Source: Rotaria sordida (Eukaryota > Rotifera > Eurotatoria > Philodinida > Philodinidae). From it: 64,000 bases of DNA. The notes under the pieces were generated by a model. That model was not told the DNA's origin. It searched no databases and saw only the letters and a list, made by a program, of their open reading frames with translations. A program made the translations under genes and the position numbers. The DNA is taken from positions 29,537-93,536 of the forward strand of contig CAJNOL010000645.1 in the NCBI GenBank assembly GCA_905250125.1. The letters are read 5' to 3'. Within the stretch, counting starts at the first letter, position 1, and each line of letters begins with the position of its first letter. Below are positions 36,641-49,670 of the stretch, piece by piece.

Positions 36641-36894
36641 GTTAGACGGTCTTATATGAAATGAGGAAAGAGTAATATGCTTCCGACAAGTTCTATTACT
36701 ATACTCTGCATAGCTAAGAATTTACGAAGAATAGGTTTGACCTAGCTTCTAAGCCAGTTAAATTGCGGAGTCTTTGCCGTTCTCTTTAGGGAACTGTATG
36801 ATGCAGATCATAGACCATGCCGAAACTGAAAGTCAGCATGTCAGAAAAATGACCAAGCCGTCATGGACATCTAAATCTCTGTCGGGAAACTATC

Positions 36895-36953
36895 GTGGGT
36901 GAGTGTGAGTGTGAGTAAAGAGAAGAACTACACCAACACCCACTCCTACACCC
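36895..36953. repeat. Short TGTGGG/CCCACA palindrome with canonical spacer
   Basis: GTGGGTGAGTGTGAGTGTGA, then GTAAAGAGAAGAAC (36914-36927), then ACACCAACACCCACTCC. The compact type example of the family. Confidence 0.85.
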
Positions 36954-37093
36954 ATATACGATCATCGTAACCATGGATTTGAATAATACATCAAATATTG
37001 GTATTTGTGTAGTTTCACGATTACCAACGAGACAATTGTTCAAGCGCGATGAATTAATAAATATCCGTCTGAGAATATTTGTGTATTAATATA

Positions 37094-37707
37094 CTTAGGG
37101 TAGTCCAAAAGTTCTGAGCCCAATGTTTAAGATTTTATAAAACAATTAATATCAAAAGTTTTTTTGCATGAATACATAGAAAAATGTCTCGTCTATAATA
37201 ATACATATGATAACTCTGTCTTGTATTTAATTCTAGCATTCTTTTAGATAAAATCTGTGACACAGTAACTATTCGATGATGTAATTGTCTGTTGTCCAAT
37301 GTTCGAATATATCCGGAACCTTTCCATATTTTTCAGTTCCCTTTCAGGAGGTTTCCAAAATTGTGCACAATATTCCAGAAAAAGAGTTTTAAAAAACTTT
37401 CGACAAACTGTTAGAAAGGATGGAACTTTGTATTAACAATAATGGCGATTATTTTGAACATATAATAAAATAAAATTAGAAATATTTCTTTCTTTTTATA
37501 TTTTAATGATGTTATTAGAACTTTTGCTCAGTCTCAAGTATCATAGACTTTATCTAAAAGAATATTAGAATTAAATACAAGATAGAGTTATTATATGCAT
37601 TATTATAGACGAGACATTTTACTATGTATTCATGCAAAAAAGCTTTCGATATTAATTGTTTTATAAAATTTTAAATATCGGGCTCAGAACTTTTGGACTA
37701 CCTTAAG
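37094..37707 (+). mobile_element. Internally deleted mariner element (614 bp)
   Basis: TA target duplication (37092-37093, 37708-37709) borders inverted ends of at least 60 bp starting CTTAGGGTAGTCCAAAAG. Inside, sequence related to the 5' UTR of the mariner at 51660 is joined directly to the last 35 or so transposase codons. These read KLLERMELCINNNGDYFEH and end TAA at 37471-37473, with one internal TAA. It is a MITE formed by internal deletion of a mariner related to, but diverged from, the larger copy. Confidence 0.88.
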
Positions 37708-37709
37708 TA

Positions 37710-38325
37710 TTTTCTCATATAAATTAAACTGGTAGAAGGAAATAGTACAAATGACGTTTCTACAACTTTCTGAACTCTAACGTCAACAATCCATTACTTA
37801 TTCACAAACAAACTACATTAAGTGAATTTAATCTGTTATATTTCAAACTGAGTTTTGCTTTATCGTATTGAAACCAATATAAATGATGGTTTATAAAATG
37901 AATAGAGTTTTCATAGATATGATAGCAGTATTTTTTTTTATCAACACATTTTCGATGTGATCTAACCTCTTTATTTATACGATACAGATGATGATAATCG
38001 TAATGCAGAATGAATTTTGCTTCTAAAATTTAAATTTTACGTATGAGAAAAAAAGACTTAAGTATGCAAGTGCGACACAAATTATGACTCATAATTTTAT
38101 TTAATCCAATAACTGACGATGCGGTTAGATGTCACTTCATACTTTCGTATATATAACTATGTGATAAATGAGAAAAAAAAGACAAAATGTATGATGTCGC
38201 CATTATCGATATATGTTTCTGCACTCATCAACCCTTTCACACAATAAATTATTTCTTTTTTTCTTTCCTTCTCGCACGTTTCATTTTTTTATTTTGTATA
38301 CTGCTTAACTCAACGTTTTTTATTC
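37710..38325. other. Intergenic, upstream of Mpv17-like gene
   Basis: No gene. AT-rich with pyrimidine-rich sequence just before the ATG. No confident TATA box or initiator pair identified. Confidence 0.45.
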
Positions 38326-39439
38326 ATGGCTTTGTTTGGTACTAATATTACAAAAATTGCAACTCAAACTCTACAAGGTAGATTCACAGAATATCGATTC
38401 TATTATTATTTCATAGTACTTCGAGTTATCATTTTTTCTAAATAGGTTGGCGTGGTTTGATCAAACCTTACATATTCACAACAATCGCAATCGGCACAAG
38501 TGTAACAACCGGTGATTTGATATGTCAATATTTAGAAAGTCATAAAAAGAGTCCAACGGGTGAGACTATTGCACCGTCGTCATCTTCTTTGCTATCATGG
38601 TGGAATCGTGAACGGTCTCGGATCATGTGTACGACAGCTGTTCTCGTATCAACACCCTGGTCCTTCACACTCGCAAGAATAGTTGAGCGATTGTTTCCAG
38701 GTTAGTACAAACGAAGATAATCAACAGACAACAAATTTAATATCCTAAAATCTTAGTCGACGTTCATATGGTTTCCTTTATACATAAAAGAATTCGAATT
38801 TTTCGGACGTGATTGTCAAAAAAAATCATATTTCGAAGTAAACTACCTCATTTAAAGTACGATGGAATGATTGAAGTCGGAATTGCATTAGAAATATGGT
38901 GGCATAGTATATTCATTTTCATCTCAGTTTTGAAAATAATTCTGTTTCGTTTATTTTGTAACTAAAATCATTTCTCTACCTTTTATCTTTTTATATTTTG
39001 AACAGGTAAACAAGGTATTCAGATTGCAAAGAAGATGTTGACCAATACATTACTTGCACCTCTCAATATAAGTATCGTCTTCGCATGTATTATCCTTCTG
39101 CAGGGTCACAATCTTCGTATAGCTAGAAGAAAAATTAAACATGATATGCCAAAAACGTTTGTAGCTGGAACATGTTATTGGCCATTCGTTTCATTTATTA
39201 ACTTTCGTTTTATACCATTGAATTATCGACCGATTGTTGGAAGTCTAGCTGGAGCTATATGGAACATTTATATCTCGTCAGCTGCTAATAATCCAAAATT
39301 AAATCCAGATGGTACTATAAAAGCGAAAGCAGGAATAGAAACAACTTTATTGGCTGAAACAAGTGGAACGACAGTGCCAGCATTACAAGAAGTATGGAAG
39401 ACATTAGACAATAATAATAAAAACTCTGCAGTTCGTTGA
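38326..39439 (+). CDS. Mpv17/PMP22 family membrane protein (246 aa)
   Basis: Mpv17/PMP22 proteins are small four-helix membrane proteins of mitochondria or peroxisomes. Exons 38326-38377, 38446-38700 and 39006-39439 (TGA) encode 246 residues. Intron phases are consistent, both splitting a Gly codon. The C-terminal half shows the family signature: CYWPFVSFINFRFIPLNYR, then GAIWNIYIS. The N terminus (MALFGTNITKIATQTLQGW) and YIFTTIAIGTSVTTGDLICQ match the first helix and its conserved GD-Q motif. The C-terminal 45 residues (rich in Thr, Asn and Lys) extend beyond the usual end. A Ser/Pro-rich insert follows the first helix. Which paralogue (Mpv17, Mpv17-like, PXMP2) cannot be told from sequence alone. 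Confidence 0.88.
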
Positions 39440-41472
39440 ATACGACTCTAGTTGAAATTCTAATACACGTAATTACTCTCGCTTGGTAGACAAAGATCAG
39501 TATGTCGATAAAAAATTTAATTTTTTCTAGCTCATACTCTTTGTGAAATGAAGAGGCATAATTTATTCAAGACTTGTACAAAAGATTTTCAGACTAAGAA
39601 AAATAATCGTACCTGTGCAAAATTATAATTATAGTTTCTATGTTTTCATTAGTAATCAGTTGATCGTTTCGTCAAAAATAAAAAATCTACGTCAGAAATA
39701 TCACTTTGAACAATGTATTGTAAAATAAGAATCAGTCAAAGGAACATGGTTTGTTTCAGTTTGACATAGATCAGATCATTGGTATTACAGATCATTTTCC
39801 ATATTCAAGAACACAGCATTGGCATTATTTTTAAGTATGAAAATTTGGCGTTTCTTGCACAAAACTTAAATAAACGAGTGAAAATAAATGAAAAAGTCAT
39901 GTGCTAGTTTCTTTTTGAATCCTGCATAGAAAGGATGCGAAAACGCTCACAAAGTTCGAATATTAGTGTAAGAAATTTCTATGAAGGTCAATATTTTTGG
40001 CGAAGAGTTTCTCTGATACTATCAGTGGTTAAAAAACGTTATGTAAAATAACGTTTTGAAGCATCGTCATATAGTAATAGTATTTATAGGATTTGTATGA
40101 AACTAGAAAAGGTTAACGATATAGTTTAGAATTTTTGAACACAGCATTCTGAACGGAAAAAAGATCAATTTTTAAATTAAAATAATAAATGAAAATTTAA
40201 ATTTCTATCAAGTCGTAAATGTCTGAAAAATAGTGTATAAACACTGGTATTGAATACTATAGAATTCGAATAACTTCAATTGAAAATTCACATATCTATT
40301 GAAAGATAAGATCGAATAGTAATTACTACAAATATTTTACTCATACTTACCTATATATCAAATCTCTAAAAATGAATTAATGATTCATATAGTATCGAAA
40401 TCTTATGAAAAACTATTAATTTTCTAATTTGAGTATTGCTCTATTTTAGTTCAGTTCAGAGCTGTTTGCCTAGCCCGCTGCCTGGTAGACCACCAGGCCA
40501 GGCTTAACTTTAGAATCTTCGCCTGGCCTGGTCCCGATTTAATACGAATTTTGTTACTAAAATCCTTCAAAAATAAGGCGATGTCGTATGTTAATAATAT
40601 TAAAGAAGAACTTTCGACTATCGTAGATGAAAGATAGTTTGTTAGAGTGAAAGAATAATGATAATAGCTACGAGATATTTATTTCAATAAAAATAAACGA
40701 ACAACCTAGTTTTCAGTCGAAAAACAAAACTCTTTTCTTTGTTTTCTCACACTTTTCTTATACTAACAATGGAGGTATTGGTGTTGTCAGTCAAAGAGAT
40801 GGCACATTTTCATATCAAATGAAAACTCTCACTGCCAAACTAACAAGGTTAAAATATTAGCTGCCATTGCAATGCCTAGAGCGAGATATTCGATTTTTAC
40901 GGTACTCATGGTTTCGTTATACAGGAACATTAGGATTATTTACATTATTTTTTATGAAATTAACTGACGAGGGAATACTACGAACTGATCAATCGCTTTT
41001 TAATGCGGTGCGAAGCACAGCATTTATGTAGTCGTGCGTGAGTTCGATTCGAATCTTGTTTTCTCAATTCTCTCGATTCGTGCTTCGCACCGCATTTCGT
41101 ATTCGAGTCGAAACTCGAATACCATCTAGTTAAATTTTAGTCATGTCAATTTGTAGAGCTTGTTGAGTTATTAATTGATATTCTGTAATTTATACCTTTC
41201 TTGTATGATGTATTGTCAGAACTAACAGATCGCCAGTCTTGAGCAAATAAAAGCAGAACAAAAGTGAGATTGTAACAAAGAATCACGTTAGAACACAGTT
41301 ATACCCCAATGGATAAAAGTTTCTCTGATTCAATTATTTGAAAAATAATAATAGGCTTCTTCTCATGTGGTCGTCTAAACATCTCAGTAAACTAGTTTAT
41401 ATTTTTTAGAACAAAGCGAACACATACAAAGTGTGTGTAGACAAATCTACTGTTGCAAGAGTGTTTCACATC
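39440..41472. other. Intergenic with GC-word hairpins
   Basis: No gene recognised. A CCTGG word cluster at about 40473-40538 includes GCCTGGT and ACCAGGC as an inverted pair. At 41004-41097 TGCGGTGCGAAGCAC and its exact complement form a 15 bp stem around about 60 nt. These look like remnants of small inverted-repeat elements. Confidence 0.5.
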
Positions 41473-43293
41473 TTAATAGCCGCCTTGATCTTTGAAAATA
41501 CGTTCGATGTCTGCATTGTGTGGATTCCATGGTGGTAACCAATGAGGTTTATTTTTTTCTAACCATGTCCAAGTAAAATCAGAAACCAATGCATGACCAT
41601 ATTGATTGATGTGAAAACCATCGACACTCTCAACTAATTGCCATGGTTCGCCACCTTGTGCTGCCCATTCTGCAAAAACGTCAGCGACAGAAACGTAGAA
41701 ATAATCAAGATCAAAATTCTTGGGTGAATATTCTAATGTCACATTACGTATTGCTGCGGACAGATCGATTGCTCGTTGAGAAGTCAATGCACGTAATGTA
41801 TCATTTGTTGTCAGCCATCCATTGCATGGAGATACTTGCAGACAAGATAAATATGTATAGAATTGTGCATAGGTGACTGGTGTACCAACACGACCCAATG
41901 GATGAATACGATTGTGTAATAATTCATATAAGAGACTACCATTGGCTAGACCAGTTGTCAATACGTGACTACCTTTAGGTAAAATCGTATCAAGATAAGT
42001 AAGAACGGTCAATACATTGGTACGCATCTCTTTTACAGTAGTCATATGATCAATTGTATTCGGATAACCATTACAGACATCATTACCAACTAAGGCATAG
42101 AAAACGAGAAGAGGAACATCATTTTCTGGATCACGTGTTAATGTCTTTGAAATATTGATCATCGATGAACTGCGTGCTCCGTTCACTGCAATATTTTGAT
42201 AGTCTCGATGATTGCAATGATCACGTTCAAAAAAACGAGCGTAAGTTGAACGTGTTTCACCTATAAAATAATGAGAAATTTTGAAATAAGACTATCGAAT
42301 AGTTTTTGCTTACCTGCAATATTCGGCCAAGAGATATTGAGATAACCTGTCGAACCAGATAATTGTGGCCAATCGAGTTCATTCTCAATAATGAATAGCA
42401 TATGTTCAAATACAGATGATGATGCTTGACTAGCATCGAGCCATTGTTCGGGAATATGAAAATGAGCAGAAACAGAGTCACCTAATATGGCAACGCCTAT
42501 TCGTTGTGTATCATTGCATAATTCATCTTCCCATGGCCGATTTGTTGATGAATCCATGCCAAAGATTCCATTACAATTATGGTCAATAAGAAAATCACCT
42601 TTCATGGAACGTGCACCCGGTCGAATTTTTGATGATAAATCATTACAATCTTTACCACGCCATGAACTACCACGAAATGTTGCTTCCGTACCGAATCGAT
42701 CGCCATCAATATCGACAAGAGGTATATGATTGTTAAAGACCTGTTCAAGAATTTTACAGATTTCATCAATGCCTGGAATAGTACAGATTTTCGATGTGAG
42801 TAAAGGAAGAAGTGATGGATGATTTTGACGAAGATTCGATCCACTCTGCCCGAGAGAGATAGATGATGGTGATGATGATTTGACCTGATACAATCGACAT
42901 TCTGGTTGACCAGGATCAGTTCGGCAAATTTTCAGTGAATGACAAATGACATCGGATGTTTCATTCTTCGCGAAGCCATCAATAATGATTGTACCTAAGA
43001 TTCAATTTTCATTCTTGTTTCGATTGAATCAAACAGTTAAACTTACCCAAAACTTCGACAGTCGTTTTACAATATATTCTAAATTCATTTGGTAAAAAAT
43101 TGCAGAATCGTTCGAGTGATGCCACAATACTTTCATTGTAAACAATAGATACTCTCTCAATTATACCCAAAACCATTGTACATGCTGCGCATTCGGCACC
43201 CCCATTGACACCGTTCATCAAATGACCATCAATCTCTGGTGCAAGAACCATAAGCAACAATACGCATATCGAACCAATGCCTACCTTCAACAT
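41473..43293 (-). CDS. AOAH: Acyloxyacyl hydrolase (complete, 571 aa)
   Basis: AOAH is a secreted/lysosomal lipase that removes secondary acyl chains from lipid A and acts on other lipids. Three exons on the minus strand: 43047-43293, 42314-42994 and 41473-42260, with introns of 52 and 53 bp, all phase 1. The ATG at 43293-43291 is chosen because it begins a signal peptide (MLKVGIGSICVLLLMVLAP); the frame is open further upstream. Residues about 30-100 form a saposin B domain with its cysteine spacing (AECAACTMVLG ... FCNFLP). Then come calcium-binding-like DIDGDRFG and DHNCNGIFGMD segments, and the SGNH/GDS hydrolase domain with GDSVSAHFHIP (Ser about 256), LVGNDVC and the catalytic pair in VDGFHINQ (Asp about 523, His about 526). 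It ends FKDQGGY like vertebrate AOAH. All catalytic residues are present, so it is predicted active. Confidence 0.95.
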
Positions 43294-43445
43294 TTCTAAA
43301 AGTGTCCTCTTTACTGTGTATATAGGTGAATATGGCGCACATGTTATATAGCAACAAAAGAATGGGAATGATAACAACTGTTTTATTTTAAATGAAGAAG
43401 TTTAAAGATAAAAAAATGTGTGACGTCGAGAAAAATTTTCATTTC

Positions 43446-44463
43446 ATACTCTAGTAAAACATCTTGTAAGCAAGATCTTGACCAAAACAGGGTATAGAAA
43501 TGTGAGCTTATCTTGAAAATTTAACTACAAGATAATACAACTATCTTGCATCAAGATCTGTATTTAGATCTTAAGTACAGATGTGTAAGATCTTGGTAAT
43601 AGTTGTTCTTGTCATCATTATTTTACAACTTATTCGAAATGTACAATTGTTGCTGTTGATGTTGTGTTAACAGTCGATCTTGACTTATATTTATCGATAT
43701 TAGATTGCGATTGTTTCCTTGGACTAATAATAATATATGTAGAAAAGTTTCATCTAATGTTAAATATTTAAAAATCCAGAAAAGAAATAATTTTTTAGCA
43801 TTTAAAATCTATGTATTGCCATACCATTATTACTTTAGAAAAAAGTTAAATTAGTATTTATTTAAATTATCATTTCATTTATATTAAGACCTAAAATGTT
43901 GTTCATTTTATCATTTTTCACCAAAAAATTCTTTATTCAAAAAACTTAAAATTTATATAATCCTTATATTTCAAAAATTAGTAATCTGGCTCTAGTCATG
44001 TTCTTACAAAATAGTATAATGTCGCTTATAAATATACAGAATAAATCACTCGACGAAAGTTCATTCATATTTTATAATGCTAAGTTAACTGTTTTTTGTT
44101 TTTTTCTTCTCTCTTTGTTATTGATATCTTTAATTCATTGGTTGATAGGTGCTGACAATGTTGCAAAACCTTTTTCATATTTATGATGCTGAGAAATCGA
44201 TACGATTGAATTTTGGAACATAATTACAAGCAATTAAAAAAATTTTAAATATCTAAATAAATTAGTGATGTCGTTTTTCATTTTATTCAAGATCTTGGAA
44301 AAAGATAATCAGAATTACTAGTTTTTTCTATGATCTTGATATCTGGAATCTTCAAGCAGATCTTACAAAGATCTTAGATATAGATGTATTTGATACGATT
44401 AAGACATATAGAACCAATTATCTTTTAAAGATCTTGCTTACAAGATGTTTCACTAAAGTATAT
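43446..44463. mobile_element. Element with AAGATCTT word arrays between AOAH and GBE1
   Basis: Inverted ends read ATACTNTAGTRAAACATCTTG then TAAGCAAGATCTT (43446-43479 and the complement at 44428-44462). Subterminal arrays of AGATCTT/CTTGCATCAAGATCTG words follow on both sides (to about 43600 and from about 44290). The 700 bp centre is AT-rich and non-coding; the open frame 43998-44186 is judged chance. The element lies between AOAH and the GBE1 3' end, and between their flanks no other gene is present. Confidence 0.65.
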
Positions 44464-44542
44464 TGTTGTATGAAACTAAAAACTACAAACAGATAATAAT
44501 AAGTTATATTGCAAGATTAGAAAAAAACCCAATCACATTCCA

Positions 44543-47500
44543 TCAATTTTTCGCTTCAAGTGAAGCAAGAATGAGCACAGTCTGACATGGAGTATAAATC
44601 TAAGAAAAGACAAATAAATTCTATTAATAAAAATCTTCATTTAAACGTACTTGAAATGAAAATGGTCGATCATCCCACATGATATTGTCGGCAACAAAGA
44701 TTTGTTGATCATTAATTCTTCCATGTCCATCAAAAGATTTCGCATCCGAATCAAGTACAACTTTATATCTAAAGAAAAAACTTTCTAACCAGAAAAAAAA
44801 AACAAGAATTATTCATTTTTACTTTCCACTTTGACCACATCCAATACGATAATCAGTGTAACTGTTACTGACATGAAAATTAAATATAAACATCAGATTA
44901 CGATCGCCACGTTCGATTACTATAACTTTATCACCTTCATTTTTCCGACTAACGAACTGCAAAACAAAACTTATTTAAATTCTAATAGTTAATCGAAACG
45001 CTTACTGCATTTGTTGCTGTTAACCATTTATATTCTTCTTCCAAATCATTCATTGCTTTATCCCATGCCTTAAGATATTTATATCTCAATGTATCATCTT
45101 CAAATAAATAAAAAAGCCGACGAGCATATTTATAACTTTCATTATTTCCTTCTCGAGGAAAATCGAGCCATTCTGGATGACCAAATTCATTTCCTATAGG
45201 AAAATCTCTATTAAACTATTCGCTCTCTTCCTTAAAGGACGAGGGTGGATAAAACCATTTTTTTGCCCCCAACAAAATTAGTATTTTTTTTATCGATTTG
45301 AAGTAAGACATGACTCCTGATGATATTCCATACGGTTTTTTTTCCGTATAGCTTTTAGAGCATCACTGGCTACAAAACCTGGAATTACCAGTCAAAAACT
45401 TGCTTTTTCAGTAAGTCCTACAGAGATTGAAGTTTCCAAATCTTATGATAGCAGATTAGAACCAATATGAAATTTGGACTGAATGCCTAATTTTGGATGC
45501 TCCATCTGATGGTGAATTCAAAAAGCCGAACAAAATGATGCGTCAAAGGTTTTTTGGTTTTCTGGAAACCATTTTTAAGATATCAAGGGTTTCAATAAGA
45601 ACCAACTTCACTATCGTGTTTAGCACATCAAATAACCTATTTCAAACCTTTTAAACATTATAGAAACATTGACATAATTATTCTTCTAACGTCTTCATTC
45701 TTTTCAATTTAGTAACATGATCTATAGAGCTAATCATAGAAATATATGTTCTGATCCGGCATATTAAAAATATTTCGATTACCAAAGAACTGTGTACAAA
45801 GGTTATTTGATGTGCTGAACATGATAGTGAAGTCGATTCTTATTAAAACCTTTGACGTATCATTTTCTTCGGCTTTTTGAATTCACCATCGGATAGAGCA
45901 TCTAAAATTAGGTGTTCAGTCCAAATTTCACATTAGTTCTAATCTGCTATCAAAAGATTTGGAAACTTCAGTCTCTGTAGGACTTACTGAAAAAGCAGGT
46001 TTTTGATCGGCAATCCCAAGTTTTGTAGCCAATGATGCTCTGAAAGAGCTTTCATAGTTCATATTCAACAAGATCACATTTTTTTCACTATTATGAATGG
46101 TTTTTCATAAGGTTAGAATAATGAATGAAGATACAGAGCCAAAAACCTAGATATAAAGCTAAACGAGCATTTCAAAAAGGGCTGTTTTTTTGTTTATTAA
46201 AAAGCTTTTAGCACTTAATATATTGGTATTCGTAATCAGTACACTTGACTCTATCAATAAATATGTGTTTAAACGAAATCAAAAACAAAAAGTTTTTCAG
46301 AGTTTCTTGTGAGGAACCACAGGTCCCAAAAATCTTTTGGTGAGCTATACGAAAAAAAACCGTATGGAATATCATCAGGAGTCTTGTTTTACTTCAAATC
46401 GATAAAAAAAAAACTAATTTTGTTGGGGCCAAAAAAATGACTTTATCCATTCTCATCCTTTACCTTCAAAATTCAACCAAGCTTCTCCACCTAATATATA
46501 TGTTACTAAACGAATCATTTTATGTAAAGCTAAACCACGTTCAACAACTGGTGTTCGTTCAGCAAAAACCGACATATGACTATAAATTTGTTCATTAAAT
46601 AACCAGTGTGCTATTGTTTTATCACCAACAAGTGCTTGATCATGACTTTCAGCATAAGCTACATTTTTTTCTGACCATCGACGATTAGTTAATGTCCATG
46701 TTATATGACCAATTTGCCAATCTTCATCTCTTATATCTCTTAAGAACTTCAAACAAAAAACGAAATAAATTTTTATTTTTAAGAAAATACAAACTTTAAT
46801 CCAAAGATCCGGAATCGCCATAGCTAAACGATAATCAAAACCAGCACCACCTTCAGCAAGTGGTCGACATAATGTTGGCATGCCTGACACTTCCTTTCAA
46901 ATAAATGATTTACAATTACAGATTTTTGTTTTTCGAGAATCGTCAAAAATACCTCAGCAATTGTTATTGATTCAGGAAAAAGCGTTTGAATAACATGATG
47001 AGCTAATTGAAGATAATTAAATGAATCAGTATCCGTTGCTAAACCGAAATATTCTTTATATGTGCCAGAAAAATTATGTCCTGTAAAAGAAATTTATTAG
47101 ATATGAGTAAATTCAATTAGAAATTACCGAGGCCATGTGAATGATAAAGCATTGATGATACACCATCAAATCGAAATCCATCAAATTTAAATTCTTCTAA
47201 CCAATATCGAATATTAGAAAGAAGAAATCGCATTACTTCACGTCTAGATTAAAAATACTAATCGATGTATTTATATGAAAAAAAAACCAAAATCCTATTC
47301 TCAATTTTTCATTCTCACATATTCAGACCCATGGACAAAAAATTTCCCCTCTTCCTATCATCTAATATGTTCTATTTAACAAAACATAATATATCACAAG
47401 ATATAGTATAAAAGCTCTACGATGCTGCGAATAAGATCATTTTTTAGTATACGATGAATTTCTTTCTTTGTGACTTTGATTAATCAGTCATATCCAAGAT

Positions 47501-49008
47501 CATAATCGATAATCGAACTAAGACCATTCAGTATGTGTTTCAATTACAACAATATGCAATGGAATAAAGTTAAAAACAACGATTGATTAATTGATGAATT
47601 TTGTTTTTTATTTTGATACACTCTATTAAGTGATGAAAAAAGGAACTTTTGTTTGTTCATGGGAGAGTACAAAAATTCGACAAAATCTTCAATTTTGTAG
47701 ATGTGTAAACTTACGTTAGATAATTAAAACATCGACTATCCCAAAGCGTTTGATAACCACGTGGACTATCATGAAAAAAGCAACCAGCTGTACCATCAAA
47801 CATATTAAGTCCATCAAGAACATTTTTCGAACTATGACTATGCACAAGATCAAGTATAACAGTTAAGCCATGTTTATGTGCTTCATCAATTAATGCTTTT
47901 AATTCTTCCGGTGTACTATAACGGCTAGAATAAAGATAAACTAATCAAAAAAATTAATTATTTCAATAAATAAACCTTGATGCAGCAAAAAAATTGGTTA
48001 CTTGATAACCAAAACTAGCATAATAGGAATGTTCCATAATAGCCATTAATTGAATTGTATTATAGCCTATATGAAAAAAAACAAAACATCTATTTATTAA
48101 AATTCAAGAATATAATTATAAATAAACCTTGTTTGACAATATGAGGAATAATATTAATACGAAAATTTTCATATGTAGAAACTTCTTCTTTTGATGAACT
48201 AATTCCAACATGAGCTTCATAAATTTTTAATCGATCACGTTTTTTTGGTTGAGAATATTTAAATTTATAAATTTGATCCTCCGGTGGATTATAAAATACT
48301 CCATGATATACATTAGATTTTTCTGGACGTTGTACATAACATGACCATGGACAAATACGATCAACTAATTCACCATCAGAAGTTTCCAAAAGTAACTAAA
48401 AGAAAATTTTATTTGTTGACAACAAGATGTTTCACATATTACTTTTATTGCTTGACCATGTTTGATTGCCGGCGAACCATCGGGTAAATGTGGAATTGTA
48501 CCTCTCCATATACCCCATTGATCACGTGTAAATGGATATTGTTTTTCTTGCCAATTATCTAGATAAAAAAAAGCGAAAGATTATTTTTAAAAAAACTTTC
48601 AGTACAAACTAAAATCTCCACGAATATACATTGCTTTTGCACCGGGTGCCCATTCTTTAATATTTATTTCATTTGTTTGAGAATTAATATGAATACCGAA
48701 GTGTTTATAAGCAGATGTAAATACATCAATACCTTGTTCTTCACTTTCAAGTTGTTTAAGAAGTTTTTGAAAGATATAATAACTAAAAACAAAAAAAAAA
48801 TCATCATTGATTTTACATGATTTTTTTTTACCGTCTTCGAATTTCATCTTGATATGGTGCAAGATATGGATCAAGTTTAACTAAACGATCTAATTCAGGT
48901 ACAACAACATTCGCATGATCTTTTGTTGCTTCTAATACTCTAGAATAAAATCCTAAGATAGAACAATACGTATGTTTTGATTAAAACTAACCTTTGTAAA
49001 TTAATCAT
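44543..49008 (-). CDS. GBE1: 1,4-alpha-glucan (glycogen) branching enzyme, complete, 15 exons
   Basis: This cytosolic enzyme makes alpha-1,6 branches in glycogen. Minus-strand exons: 48992-49008, 48832-48939, 48610-48782, 48443-48558, 48128-48395, 47976-48066, 47715-47924, 47128-47243, 46953-47080, 46795-46893, 46464-46746, 45006-45193, 44823-44956, 44651-44768 and 44543-44599. All phases agree, giving 2106 nt and 701 residues, close to the human length of 702. The CBM48 region has [17 protein letters not shown]. The GH13 domain has the nucleophile in [12 protein letters not shown] (about 353), the acid in SITIAEEVSGMP (about 409) and [13 protein letters not shown] (about 477), followed by [13 protein letters not shown] and the C-terminal beta domain to ILASLEAKN. 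The tiny first exon encodes MINLQ. The large intron at 45194-46463 is occupied by a foldback element that contributes to its donor site. The intron at 46747-46794 has no in-frame stop. Confidence 0.95.
45233..46462. mobile_element. Foldback element in GBE1 intron, CCT target duplication
   Basis: Both ends read TAAAGGAYGAGRRTGGATAA inward and the arms pair for about 450 bp each. Shared blocks include TTTGCCCCCAACAAAATTAG-like sequence, CTGATGATATTCCATACGG and TCTAATCTGCTATC. CCT occurs immediately outside both ends (45230-45232, 46463-46465), suggesting a 3 bp target duplication. In gene orientation the flanking G and the first base of the element form the GT of the splice donor. Confidence 0.85.
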
Positions 49009-49670
49009 TTCGGGAAATATTGATGAGTTGATTACGTCGAAAGTGGAATATTTCTATGTTTAACCACGTTTTTTTTTCTACTATGACTGACCTTGTGTTA
49101 GTGTATATAACTGTTGATAATTTCATAGAGAACAGAAAAGAAAAAAAAAAAACTATTATCGGCATTGGTGGTACTATCTCTTTGTGAAGCAAAGCGAGGC
49201 AAAAGAGGTCAGCTTCTGCTGATTTTTTTACGTTCTTTTTTGCAAAAAATAACAAGCAATGGAAACGATAGGCCTACTGTATAAAAGAAAGATAATTATA
49301 GATTTATCGTTGCTATGCCATCAACTTATTAGTGAGCGATCCCAATGTTAATTCAGCTTCGATTGTATTGCAGACCTAAAAAATTTTTCATGCATATTAG
49401 AAAATATGATGTCTAACGGAATACGTCATCAGAAACATGTTTTATTTTTATCAATTCATTTGCATATTACTAAATATATGGAAAGAAACACGTATGATTA
49501 GATTATGTTCAGTGAAATTAGTTATTCTTATTCAGATATATAACCTTTTCCTAACGCGTACACTATTCTCAAGGTGAAACAAGAAAAAAATTTCTTTTTT
49601 GTATTTTTGTAAAAGTTTATTGACTAGTTTTTGTCAAGTTAACACTTGACGTCATCAAAATCTTACAAAA
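49009..49670. other. GBE1 upstream region
   Basis: 5' flank of the minus-strand GBE1 gene. No confident promoter motif. The minus-strand open frame 49001-49255 overlaps the first exon in another frame and is a shadow. Confidence 0.4.

Noticed and set aside
41004..41097. tRNA-like segment containing GAGTTCGATTCGAATC inside a hairpin
   Set aside because: The T-arm stem does not pair and no matching A box or anticodon arm is present; it is better explained as a 15 bp inverted repeat.
45310..45360. Hammerhead ribozyme core (CTGATGA) in the GBE1 foldback element
   Set aside because: No stem II followed by GAAA and stem III at the required positions; it occurs in both arms simply because the element is a palindrome.
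46747..46794. In-frame read-through of the GBE1 exon 10/11 boundary as a 16-residue insertion
   Set aside because: The segment has GT and AG borders, is AT-rich, and is absent from the family; a stop-free 48 bp intron fits better.
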